DNA from: Melanopsichium pennsylvanicum
Lineage: Eukaryota; Basidiomycota; Ustilaginomycetes; Ustilaginales
Direction: 5' to 3'
DNA length: 64,000 nt
Assembly (NCBI GenBank): GCA_900208305.1
Contig: OAPG01000015.1
Location: 1-64,000, forward strand
Shown here: positions 1 through 10,307 of the stretch, piece after piece
Layout: each line of letters starts with the position of its first letter
Numbering within the stretch: position 1 is the first letter of the stretch
Made by a program: the position numbers and the translations under genes
Notes under the pieces: model-generated
Databases searched by the model: none
Told to the model about the DNA's origin: nothing
The model's input: only the letters and a program-made list of their open reading frames with translations

Positions 1-108
1 CTAACCCTAACCCTAACCCTAACCCTAACCCTAACCCTAACCCTAACCCTAACCCTAACCCTAACCCTAACCCTAACCCTAAACCCTAAACCCTAAACCC
101 TAACCCAC
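1..108. repeat. Telomere (CCCTAA)n
   Basis: The window begins with uninterrupted CCCTAA hexamers (TTAGGG on the other strand), so base 1 is the chromosome tip. The last copies, about 78-100, change to CCCTAAA (TTTAGGG-type heptamers, three in a row) before one CCCTAA and the unique junction at about 105. Variant repeats on the inner side of a telomere are common because they are not renewed by telomerase. Confidence 0.98.
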
Positions 109-750
109 ATCGCAATACCATTTATTGCAATCCATATAGTTGTCACGGGAGTGGGTCCCAAGGAAGAGGTCTGCGCAGACCAGAGATGTTGAATCAGCTG
201 AGATCCGGTGGGAGAGCATGTCTCAACGGATCTCAGGGAGATCTGGTGGATAATGGTGGGTTCATGGGATTTGAGGTTAGCGCAGAACCGAGAAGTTGAA
301 TCGGACAAAATCCGGTGAGAGAGCAGGTCTCAACGGATCTCACGGAAATTCGGCGAGTGGCAGTGACTCGCCGGATATCGAAGGTATCGATGGCAAGGGG
401 AGCATCTGCGATGGCGGCGACCAACGCCACGCCGGAACGACACGTGGGCCAATCGACGCCCAGGGGGCAACGGAGAGGGAGCACGCAGGCGTACTCGGAA
501 GCACCCTGCCGAAGGACTAGGGGGCAGTCTTATCGTGCGGGGGTCCAAGCTTGACGCACGCAGGTCGTACAGTACCGATGGACCTCGCACACGATACATA
601 TATATATAAATACTCTGTTCCCTGCTATCGGATGAGCGGAAGCTCATCCACTCTATCTTATATCTCAGTCACACATAGTTATCAGTATGTCGTACTTACC
701 ATACTCTTCACACGTCGCACATCGCAATACCACTTAGTGCGATCCATATA
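109..750. repeat. Subtelomeric repeat block, proximal to telomere
   Basis: No convincing gene. Two units of about 107 bp lie in tandem: one around 183-250 and one around 290-357, each with a GTTGAATC...ATCCGGTG...TCTCAACGGATCTCA pattern. A stretch of about 38 bases beginning CACATCGCAATACCA at 107 returns at 717 with a few differences, including TGCAAT against TGCGAT, a CpG transition. The reading frames that cross this stretch are short, overlap on both strands and look like chance. Confidence 0.6.
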
Positions 751-1559
751 GTCTGTGTCCCCGTCGGTGAACGGAGAACAACGTATAGACGTCGTCGACA
801 CCACAATCGACGCTGTAGCACCTCAACTACAGGCGGAACCTCAACCGCGGGCCTGGCACCACAACCAGTCCCTCATAACTCCACCGGCAACAACGGCTGA
901 GGTCTAACCCAGCCATCAGCAGTATCCTGTCGACGTCGTGACACTCGCGTCGACCGAATACCCCGTCCGAGCTTGCCGCGTTACCTCTGTACGGAGTGTC
1001 ACCAGCGGTCAGCCGATATCCGTCGAGAGATCGCCACTTGCGGGATTCTCTTCGATATCCGTTGAGGCCAAGCTGAACCGCCGGAATTCACTGAAATCCG
1101 GCGAGTCGCGCTTTCTCATGGGAATTTGGATCTCTGGCACGCGACCGCTGACAATAGTCTGTGTCCCCGTCGGTGAACGGAGAACAACGTATAGACGTCG
1201 TTGACACCACAATCGACGCTGTAGCACCTCAACTACAGGCGGAACCTCAACCGCGGGCCTGGCACCACAACCAGTCCCTCATAACTCCACCGGCAACAAC
1301 GGCTGAGGTCTAACCCAGCCATCAGCAGTATCCTGTCAACGTTGTGACACTTGCGTTGACCGAATACCCCGTCCGAGCTTGCCGCGTTACCTCTGTACGG
1401 AGTGTCACCAGCGGTCAGCCAATATCCGTTGAGAGATCGCCACTCACAGGATTCTCTTTGATATCCGTTGAGGCCAAGCTTAACCGCCGGAACTCACTGA
1501 AATCCGGCAAGTCGCGCTTTCTCACGGGAATTTGGATCTCTGGCACGCAACCGCTGACA
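751..1559. repeat. 406-bp direct tandem duplication
   Basis: Copy 1 is 751-1156 and copy 2 is 1157-about 1559. They align without gaps. I count about 17 differences, and about 15 are C-to-T or G-to-A changes at CpG sites. The ORFs inside (for example 938-1204 and 1344-1568 on the plus strand) are simply the repeated frame and resemble no known protein. The element is related to the relic at about 4546-4815. Confidence 0.9.
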
Positions 1560-2380
1560 GGCGGTTAGTCTCTTTAGCTGCCTTGCGCCTGTGTACACCG
1601 GATTTAGTCCCCATGCTTACCAGTGCTGGCTACCCAAGCCAGTAGCTGCTTGTTGCTTGACCCCAAATCCTACCAAGCCTGTTATCTGGACCCTCCGTAC
1701 CTGCCAGAGATCCTTATTGCTCCTGTAGCGGCTGTCTATGTTCTCTGGTACCTGTTCATGGCTTCCGGCAAGTGTCCAACCAAAACAGCTGGAAACCCAC
1801 CCTTTTACCAGAACTCAATATGGTACCCAATAAAATCAAGGGTTTCATCCAGACTCATTCTGGGTCCTTGTAACACAAGCTAGCAAGTAGAGTGGGAATG
1901 ATCCTGAGCACAGCATGCGCCAGGCATCAAGCAACCCAGATCATGTGCTATGTAGATTAGAAGGGCAGGCTGAAGCAAGCCCAACAACCCAAAAGTCAAG
2001 GGGAGGCAGAATAGAGTTGATGAAATTGCAAGGCAGGGACAAGTGCCACCAAAAGTGATTGAAGTTTGCCTGGGGCATGTAGGGGAGATGGATGGATGGA
2101 TGGAAGGATTGCACATGATGGTATGATAGCTAAACACAAAGGTAAGGCAGCGGAGTGTATTTAACACAAGACAATACTAAGAACTATCACTACTAAATTC
2201 AAAAGATCCAACCAACTCAGTTTAGAAAGGGGTCTGTGCTGTAAACACAATTTGCTCGCCCGAGTGGGCCCTCAACTTGGCCTGCTCCCGTTTCTTGGTT
2301 TCTTTTAACGCCTTACCTCCCAATACATCTCCACGAAAATCTCCTCCTTTCCTTCCTCCTTTTGTTCGAACAATTCAACC
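1560..2380. other. Gene-free subtelomeric stretch, CpG-poor
   Basis: I see no gene here. The sequence from about 1620 to 2220 has very few CpG dinucleotides. A motif of about 36 bases at 1839-1874 (AGGGTTTCATCC...TTGTAACA) recurs at 4328-4364 and may mark the border of an old mobile element. The bases just before 2381 should hold the promoter and leader of the HNH-like gene. Confidence 0.5.
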
Positions 2381-3561
2381 ATGTCTTCGAGCTCGGAAGA
2401 GGCACATCAAGAATCTCAGCAGCGTATCGGCTACGACACCAGCGCCCGGAAATGGGTTGGTCAAGGCATTGCGACAGTCAGTGACAGAAGTGGCCAGGTG
2501 CTCCTTTCTGTCCCGATCCAGTTCCTTAGTCAAGGATTGGTCAACAATTTCGGTTTTGTGCTTCAGAGCATTCACATGTCCTACGATGTGAGAGACGGTC
2601 AGATCTGCAGCGAGGAAGGTGTCGAATGCAATCCTCTGGACGCTGTTACACCTGGTCGCTTCGTTTACTGGAATGCTGGTATGCACACATTACAAGGAAC
2701 CTGCCTCGTCATCTCCGTATTGCAACCCGAATGCACCGCTAACAAAATTTGCTACTTCCCTACATCTTCCCGTGACAGAGACTGTTTGTTGCAGGCCACG
2801 CATCGGACCCCGTTTCAAGTTCATGTCGAGACCTCCTCACGCTGGCGATGATATGGCAAGCACGATGAGCAATTCGAAACGATCCTCTGCAAATCAGGTG
2901 TGTTTGACAGTCGACGAAGCAAGGTATACATATCCTACACCAGGATGTTTCAGCTCATTCTGCGTCTTTCCACACCTCATCAGTCCAAATTTCGTTTCAC
3001 AGTGGTAGCAAGAGATTATTTTTGTCTGGTTTCAGACGTTGAATACCCATCTTGCACAGCGGCTCATATTCTCCCCGTTTCTCGGCCTGAGGTTCGTACA
3101 CAGTCTCACAGCCTTGCCTTGGATTGATACATCCGCTGATTATCAGACTATCCTATCTTGGCCTACAGTATTACACCGAAGTTCTGGGTCTCGCGCCTAC
3201 TTCCTTGTTCCAAACCCAATTCGGAATTCTACTACGAGACGATATTCATCATGCTTTCGACAGAGGCCATATTGCTCTGTATCCTTTGGTAAGTGGTGAT
3301 TTCAACTGCGTTAAGCTGCTCTTCATGGTAAGGATACTAATGAGCATTGTCCATTCATCCCGCCAGATGAATGCTGAGAACGATCTCGTAGTTCACATCT
3401 TCTATCCTGAAACACAATCTCAGAGGGAGTATCATGGAAAAGTTTTACGCCCAAGTAAGCGCTTTCGCGGCCCATCAGATGACTACCCTGACACACAGAT
3501 GCTGCTGTTTCATTATCAGCAGTGTGTGATCAAGTGCTTTAGAGGGTGGTCCGCTTTCTGA
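2381..3561 (+). CDS. HNH-nuclease-domain protein, five exons
   Basis: Splice model: 2381-2678, 2779-2897, 2954-3091, 3169-3288, 3367-3561, giving 289 aa. All four introns are GT-AG and 56-100 nt long; every join keeps frame. Intron 1 has a CTAAC branch-like site and intron 4 begins GTAAGT and holds TACTAAT. The joined protein has the fungal HNH_2 layout: VVARD and two Cys at about 158-173, AAHILPVSRP with His177, then FGILLRDDIHHAFDRG at about 203-218, followed by a tail with FHYQQC and RGW. The N-terminal 140 residues are not recognised. HNH proteins of this type are common in fungi, often of unknown role, and frequently subtelomeric. The start is the first ATG of the long first exon. Family call is secure; exact exon ends need RNA evidence. 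No part looks decayed, unlike the flanking repeats. Confidence 0.72.
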
Positions 3562-5329
3562 TGTGCACCGCTTTCGCATCCACTTACCTTCACCAACTTG
3601 GCCGATTCGACCTGTTCGTAACCCTAAGCCTTAGGCGGGGGCCGCACCGCAGCGGGAGACGGATGCGTCCGCCCTGCCAAAGTAGCGCCTCGATCCAGGT
3701 GGAGGGGTTCCAACGGCCAGCCCAAAAGACACTGCTCCAGGGCGCTTACATTTTGAAATTTCTTGCGGTCTTGCGGTCAGACGCGTCAAAATTCACAGAA
3801 ATTCAGACACTGCGCTAATGGCGTGCGATCCAATTCAACCTTTTCAGTGTGTGACGGTCAGCTGGTGACCGCAAGCTTGTGGCCGTAAAGATGTGCAGAA
3901 TCATGGCTGAGAAAAGACGCATGAAATGGATAAGCAGTGTATGTGGCCAGTACAAGCTCCCACGGTAAGCATTCTCCTTTGCTGAAGCTGTGTGCCTACT
4001 ACCCCTGACTGTGGGCTGTAAAAATTTCAACCTATGGTCCAGCATGTCTTGCAGTCTGCCAAAGACAAAGCATGAATCACTTGTGAGAATGACAGATGTT
4101 AGGGACCAGTGTGCCAAACCCAAGTACCAGCTTGGAATAAGATGAGACTGGCGGTGTCAGGGATTGGGAATTGGGGACTCAACCAAAACATTGTGAGCAG
4201 CAAAATCACTGCATCAGCTAGAACCTGTCTTGCTAGAAGCACAGACACAAGTGAACGGAGTAGATGATGTTTTGATTGCAAGGGAGATTGTGGCAAGTCA
4301 ACAAATTAGGTGTTGCAGAGACTCAGAAGGGTTTCATCCGGACTCATTCTGAGTCCCCGTAACAGTATGTAAGGCTTGGTCAGATGGTGTAGCATGTAAG
4401 AGGCTCAGATGCTGTCAGTCACTGCCTCTGGGAGTCAGTACTGATAAGCACAGGGCCCAGACCCAAGTACAGTGCAATAAGAGGGATTAGGAGAAAGATA
4501 GGAAGCAAGACAGCCATAGTATTCAAGGGTGTTTTTGTGCCAGTTGTGGAGGAGCGGAACTCATCCACTCTACTATTCACACTCTTAGTCATTACCTTAC
4601 AAGCTGTCCCCAATGTCTCTATATCAAAGTATATTGTCAATTGCTGCAATCATATGGTATTACAGCATCCCAGTGCTGTGTCCTCCTCATCTGAAGGAAT
4701 TCAACATCACCAACAATTGTCAGCACCTCTGCTAACACTACAGCACCTCAACTTTAAGCAGAACCCCAACCATGGCAACAGAACCTCCACCATAGCCATC
4801 AGCATCAGCAAAGACAGCTCCTGGGCTCTCAGGAGAAGTCTTGCACAGTGACCAGCACTTGCATCAAGAACACTTGTGCAAAGTGAGGGTGGTACATTAT
4901 CCAGACAAGCCACATTACCTCTTGACAGAGTGGTCACAGAGATTAGTAACTGTTCCATTGAATCTCAAACAAGATTGGATAGAATTGCATGTTTAATTGG
5001 CACTCAAATTGAAACAGGACAAAACAGCCAAGTTCATTGTGTCTTGAACTGGCACCCAGCTTTGGCATACTGGTCTCTGACAGCATGCAAGCCCACTGGG
5101 TGGCCATGTTGCTGTTCTCTTTAGCTGGTTGTCAGATGTACAAATTGTGTCCCAATCCACAGATTCATATGAGTGGTGATGGCACATGCATGTCAAATCG
5201 TGCCATTGGTAAAGATGCAGGCATCTGATCTAGCAAAAGTGGTATTGCCAATCTAGTCCAAGTGCCAAAAGGAAAGGCTGTGTGGAGGTACAAGAGAACT
5301 CAAGGTATAAGTAAGATGAGTGTAGGAGT
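3562..5329. repeat. Decayed, CpG-depleted subtelomeric repeats
   Basis: No gene is supported. Between 4441 and 5220 I find only two CpG dinucleotides in 780 bases, while TG and CA are abundant. The part at about 4546-4815 is a diverged copy of about 627-920: both have GAGCGGAA.CTCATCCACTCT, later TAGCACCTCAACT against CAGCACCTCAACT, then AGCCATCAGCA. The motif at 4328-4364 matches 1839-1874. The ORFs on both strands are interleaved and short. Confidence 0.65.
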
Positions 5330-8300
5330 CTAGAACCCAGCACGACCGCTTCCAGCGCCGCCAAGAGCGGGCCGTTGCGGCACGCCAAGACCCAGGCCAG
5401 CTTGAGCAGAAGACAGCGATGTTGTGGGTACATTTCGTGGTGATACAGACAGGCTTTGCGACGCTGCACCACGAGCAGCTGCCTTGTTCAGAGCGGCGAT
5501 GGACGGTGTTTGCCGTAACGATTGCTCACTTGCGCTCACGCTGGCAGAACTCGGCTGTACGAGTGCGCCAGCACCGACGACGCCTCCGCTGAGGAACGAT
5601 AGCACTTTCTCTGACCGGCTGAAGATGGAACTGGCAACACCACCAGCGATTCCCACGGCGCCAGGTGTCAAACTTCCTGACCTCTCCGAGGAGAAAGACG
5701 GAGAATCAATCCCATCGATGCTACGGCTATCTTGTTTAACCGCGGCTGTACTAGGGATTGAGTGGAGGGACAGAGCTGCAGGTGTGATGATGCGAAAGAT
5801 GGGAGCGGGTCTGATCCTATTCGCTGCCGGCGACGCGGGGCCAACGCCAATACCGTCCGCCAAGTCGATAAAGGTGCTTCGCACTGAGCTATCACTGAGT
5901 CCTCGTGGCCGCAATGTGCGTTCCAGCAAGTTTCCGCTGCTGTTCATCTCGTCGGCAGAACCATCATCGTCACTGTCGTCAAAGACCTGTTGGCGGATGG
6001 CTCGACTGCGATGGATACTGATCTCGTCGTCGTCCACAATCCTGGACAAGGGTCGTTGCCAGGGCTGTGCCCTTCTCGAGGCATCGCCTTTGGAACGAAG
6101 CGAGCTCGTATGAGCAAGGCTGTTGCCTAGGTCTGAAGTCCCACCTCGGGCGGCAATCGAACCTGGATAAGAAGGGGTCAGGCTGCCGGCAAAGAGTCCA
6201 GAGAGATTGCGTGACTGAACTCGTGTTAGGGATGTTTGGGATCGGCCACGATGCGCGCGAGGACCAGCGCGGAGCCCTCCACCGACCGGCGTCTTAGGCG
6301 TAACAGACAGGCGTGACTGGGAGGACTCGGCAGCTGAAGCACGCGTGCCTTTGACTTCTACAGCGACCATGGACGAGACAACGGCGGGAGAAGCTCTGGG
6401 TGCAAGGTGGCCGGAGATAGTCCTGCCGGTGATCGGACGACCGCCTTTTGCACCACTTGCTGCAGCGTCCGGTACAGCGGGCGTCGCTCCGGGGCTTGCT
6501 GCACCAGGCGAGGGCATCGCAGGTGTGCCGCTGGGTCCACCGAGCAGCATTTTGCCAAGCCAATTGACTGCCGAAGGAATGGGGATTAGCGACCTGTCCT
6601 CCGCTGCATTTGCACCGAGGTGGTCGTGAAGCAGCTTTGCCGCCTGCCCGGGATTGAGATGGACGTCGTTGATGCAGAGCCTGAGCTTAGCTAGCTCACA
6701 AAGAATGTCCCGGAATGACTTAAGGAGCGAGAAAAATTCTTTTCTCTGGACAAGGCTCTCGCCCGCGAAGTCCTTGGAGTGAGAGGAATTGTCATCCCTC
6801 GAATGATTGCGTGCCTCAGCTTCGATGAGCTTGCGGAAGTGATCACGAAGGCCGTCGACGTCTCTGAGGATGGAATGGACGGTGGTCCGAGCAAGATGAC
6901 CTGCATCTCCCGCAAGATTCTGTTTATGTAGACGGCGCGTGAGCGTATCGACATCTGCTGTGGAAAGACGTGTGAAGAGTCGGTTGACGTACTCGAGCAA
7001 GTTGCTGAGCTGCGCGGTACGGCTCTCGCGCCGGGCAGGGTCAAAGTTCAAGAAGTCGGATGACATTTTCTCTGTGTCGCGGCTTGTCTCGCTGGATCTA
7101 GAGCTTTTCGCAAACGAGAAGGATTCGGGTGCCTTGCTAGCTGTGCTGCTGTCTGTAGTAAATGGAAGGGACCCGCTGCGAGTGATGGGTGCGGCGTGTC
7201 CTTCCGGCGCTGTGGTTGACAAGCCAGGGAAAATGAACGAGCCAGTCAAAGATGCATCCGCGGGCATAGTCGGACGTGTCGTAGTGCTCGGTGTGTCCCC
7301 TTTGTCGGCCTCTGAGTTCTGCTGCAACTCCTTGTGAAGATTGTCCTTTGGCTCGCCGAGGTGCCCATGCGCGGCGGATGATGCTGTTAATTCCATGCAG
7401 CGCTGGTTGATTCGCCGCGAGTCGAGATAGTCGGATGCATCCTCGTCGAATCTGGCAAGATCAGGAAGAGGAGAGGCGACAATTGTGATGGCATTATTGA
7501 CAGAGTTTCGTAACGTGTCTAGCTCTTCGTTGGCAGTGTCGACGAGGCTTCTGAGCTTGTCGTTGTCGGTGCGCAACGCCTCGTTATCGCGGACAAGGGA
7601 TTCGATAGCTTGCGTTTGCTCAGCGTCATCACTGGCAAACGAGACTTCTGTACCCAGAGAGAAAGTCCGCCCATGGCGAAGACCTTGCGTGAGCCGATCT
7701 CTGGCCGATTGAATGGCAGCATCGTCAATTAGAGCCGGACCGCTAAATGCGATTCCGACCCTTCCTTCCTTTCGAGCGTTTTGCAGGGCGTCCTTGAACT
7801 GAACGGACTTGAGCTCCAACTTTTTCGTTCTGGCTTCGGCTGCTGACGCACGTTTGCGTTCGACTGCGAGTTCCTGTTTGAGATCGTCGAATTCGCTTTG
7901 CAAGAATTTGGCTCTCTCATCAGCACCGCTCAGACGAGTTTGACTTGCTCTTAGTTTGCTTAGCTGAATGCGCGCATCATCGAGCTCATGCAGAAGGGCA
8001 CGGTTGCTGCTGTCACCTGCTTCAAGGTTCAGGTTGGACTGGGCCAGCTCTCGTTCAAGCGCCGAGGTCTCCTTGTAGCTTTTAGCCAGGCGGCTCATGA
8101 GGCCGTCACGCTGCTGCATGTACTCCTCGGCTTGTTTCTGAAGTTTTGCCTGCATGGCGTCATGACGTCGAAGCAAGGCTTGACCGATTTCTGCACTCAG
8201 GCGAAGATCAGCTTCAAGATTGCGCCACTCTTGGCGGGCGCGAAGTGCACGTGCACATTCTTCCTTGTTGCAGCAGCAAGTACATCTGATAGTCTCCCCG

Positions 8301-8614
8301 ACCTCACTGTGTTGGTCGAGGCTGTGATGACTAGCGCTGGCCGGGAATGTGCTGGTATCAATGGCTGATGTATCCGCGAGAGAGTCGGGATACAGTGTCT
8401 GGCGGTTAGCGCGAAACTCGCTGATGATGTTGGTGAAGTCTTCGATTGTTTTGGACTGGCGAACGCTGTTCTCGATCTCGTCCATATCAGCTGGGTCCAC
8501 GATGGAAAGCAGAGAAGCCGACATGCTTTGATCGCCATTGTAGACGGAACCAGCATCAGAGCGGGACGCAAGGCGAGAACGACTCGGCGAGTCAGCTGGA
8601 TCTGAATCTGACAT
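5330..8614 (-). CDS. Large coiled-coil protein with CC1-box-like motif
   Basis: The frame stays open from 9562 to 5330 (1410 codons), but I start at the ATG at 8614 (1094 aa). The upstream part is low-complexity, lies behind a (TGTGGC)n run and looks like leader sequence. Residues 1-110 are acidic and Ser-rich. A Cys cluster (CTCCC, then C120) precedes a long coiled coil at about 125-330. At about 138-150 sits LRLSAEIGQALLRR, close to the AAxxGxxLL CC1 box by which BICD, Spindly, TRAK and fungal Num1-type proteins bind dynein light intermediate chain. A second predicted helical part (YVNRLFTRLSTADVDTLTRR) lies near 560-620. The C-terminal 400 residues are Ser/Ala/Gly-rich and probably disordered. 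I infer a dynein or cortical adaptor; this is not a firm family assignment. Confidence 0.7.
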   Translation of the reverse strand: MSDSDPADSPSRSRLASRSDAGSVYNGDQSMSASLLSIVDPADMDEIENSVRQSKTIEDFTNIISEFRANRQTLYPDSLADTSAIDTSTFPASASHHSLDQHSEVGETIRCTCCCNKEECARALRARQEWRNLEADLRLSAEIGQALLRRHDAMQAKLQKQAEEYMQQRDGLMSRLAKSYKETSALERELAQSNLNLEAGDSSNRALLHELDDARIQLSKLRASQTRLSGADERAKFLQSEFDDLKQELAVERKRASAAEARTKKLELKSVQFKDALQNARKEGRVGIAFSGPALIDDAAIQSARDRLTQGLRHGRTFSLGTEVSFASDDAEQTQAIESLVRDNEALRTDNDKLRSLVDTANEELDTLRNSVNNAITIVASPLPDLARFDEDASDYLDSRRINQRCMELTASSAAHGHLGEPKDNLHKELQQNSEADKGDTPSTTTRPTMPADASLTGSFIFPGLSTTAPEGHAAPITRSGSLPFTTDSSTASKAPESFSFAKSSRSSETSRDTEKMSSDFLNFDPARRESRTAQLSNLLEYVNRLFTRLSTADVDTLTRRLHKQNLAGDAGHLARTTVHSILRDVDGLRDHFRKLIEAEARNHSRDDNSSHSKDFAGESLVQRKEFFSLLKSFRDILCELAKLRLCINDVHLNPGQAAKLLHDHLGANAAEDRSLIPIPSAVNWLGKMLLGGPSGTPAMPSPGAASPGATPAVPDAAASGAKGGRPITGRTISGHLAPRASPAVVSSMVAVEVKGTRASAAESSQSRLSVTPKTPVGGGLRAGPRAHRGRSQTSLTRVQSRNLSGLFAGSLTPSYPGSIAARGGTSDLGNSLAHTSSLRSKGDASRRAQPWQRPLSRIVDDDEISIHRSRAIRQQVFDDSDDDGSADEMNSSGNLLERTLRPRGLSDSSVRSTFIDLADGIGVGPASPAANRIRPAPIFRIITPAALSLHSIPSTAAVKQDSRSIDGIDSPSFSSERSGSLTPGAVGIAGGVASSIFSRSEKVLSFLSGGVVGAGALVQPSSASVSASEQSLRQTPSIAALNKAAARGAASQSLSVSPRNVPTTSLSSAQAGLGLGVPQRPALGGAGSGRAGF

Positions 8615-10307
8615 GGTGGCTGTGGCTGTGGCTGTGGATATACGAGTGCGTTGCAAGTGTGGACTTAATGAGGTTGGCTCGTCCTCCTCTAGGATCTCTG
8701 CGGACGGCTGGCGTGACGCGGATACATGAGAGGCAAAGCTAGATGCTGATTGGGATGAGTAGGTGCGAATATGATGGTCTGCCTTTCTGGCACGACGAAA
8801 TTTGGTGTCGAGCGATGTGGCTGCAGCCAAATTTTCCGCGCGAAAAGAGGTGGGCGACTCCGAGGCGGCGGAAGGGACAGACGCTGCCGAAGAGTCGTTG
8901 TGAGCGCTTTCAGAGCGTGTTGTGGGCGAGAACAGTTCAGTGGATTCGTTGTGGCCTAGTGTCAGGGATGATGATAAGGTAGGGGAGCAGAGGGAGAGAC
9001 GCTTGAGATGGCGTGGATCCGGAATGGTGAAGGTGGTGTCGTCGCTCGACACCGTGCGCTGCGTTTTGTATGCGCCAAACCAAGACGTACAGATACAGAA
9101 GAGGTCGTGATGATTGCTGAGATGTGATAGCAGCCGGGAAAATCTGCTTGAATGATTGCTTTGTCGAGGGTCCTTTGTCGAGGGTCCGCGAGTGGGTTTC
9201 TGTTTGATGAAGGCTGTGTGTTGAGACTGCAGGTGACCTTGCTTATTCTTCCAATCGAGATTCACTGTACTTGCTGTATAGGTCCATGAGATTAAATTTT
9301 GTGACGAAGAAAACGGTGATAGTGTGCAGGTATCAAGTTGTAAATGGAAAGCGGTGTTGGTCTCGGCAGCAGAGGGTCCTGTAGTATCAGTATGTGTTGT
9401 GTGTGTACGACTGTAGTGTGCTGGAGTGTGTGCGTGTGGCTGCTGTATTGTAAATTTTACTGATGGATTGATGCACCCTATTTTTTCGATTGGGTCTCGC
9501 TGGCTGCAGGTGAGAGGCTCGGATTTCGGGAATTTTCTTCTGAATTCACTGTGTGATTTCAATCTTAGTTATTCAATCTTTTTTCTACAGTATCTCGCTG
9601 CGTGGCAAGAGACCGTTCGAACAATAAAATAAATAAAAACGGGAGGAAACCAAACAAATAAACAAACCTTTCGCGAGCGCGTCTGCTGCTCTCCTCGACG
9701 AATTATTTACAGTAAAGCAGGCAGCTGCAGCCCGCCCACGGCTCTAAAACTGGGATTTTGTCCTCCCTCACGAGTCTTGGTCACCGAGCCTGACTGCAGC
9801 TGGCTTTCAACACGTTCTGTCTGCTGTCAAAGCTGCTGCATCGATCTTATGGAGCGACGGTGGAATGCCTTGCGGTCAGCAATTAACATGCAGTCTGGAC
9901 AGTAGAACGCAAGCCATCAAAGCTCAACGGATGTATCGTGTGCTGCGACATGTTTCGGATACCATCTTCAAACGCAAGCAAGGCTAGCCGAGGCTGGGCA
10001 GCAGATGCAACACATGATCCGGCCACAACCTTGCAAACTGTCTCCCTTCCCTGAACCGCGCATCCGATTCGTTCATCAATCAGAAAGAGCCAAGATCGCG
10101 TGACCGTGGCATCCTTCTTGTATTGCTGCTGCGTCCACGTCTCCCCTTCCTTCTCTGATCAAGTTCATCGGGTCATCATCGGGCGACTCTTCGCATCGAC
10201 AGTCCATTACTCAATTTTCTAACAGGCACTCAGAAGAACTGGCGTCCGAATGCATTGTGTGCGATGCATCGCATTTGTCTATGTTGGTTGCTTCCATTGC
10301 CGTTGCC
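8615..10307. other. Intergenic and leader region
   Basis: Bases 8615-9562 continue the open frame of the coiled-coil gene and could add up to 316 Ser/Thr/His-rich residues if an upstream ATG is used; I treat them as leader. Bases 9563-10307 contain no supported gene. A TG-rich run (9390-9450) and AAATAAATAAA-type A-rich sequence (9624-9660) are consistent with promoter DNA of the minus-strand gene. Confidence 0.45.

Noticed and set aside
938..1568. Two similar plus-strand ORFs inside the tandem repeat
   Set aside because: They are the same repeated noncoding frame; differences are CpG transitions without respect to codon position.
5424..6113. 229-codon plus-strand ORF
   Set aside because: Antisense to the coiled-coil gene and without recognisable content.
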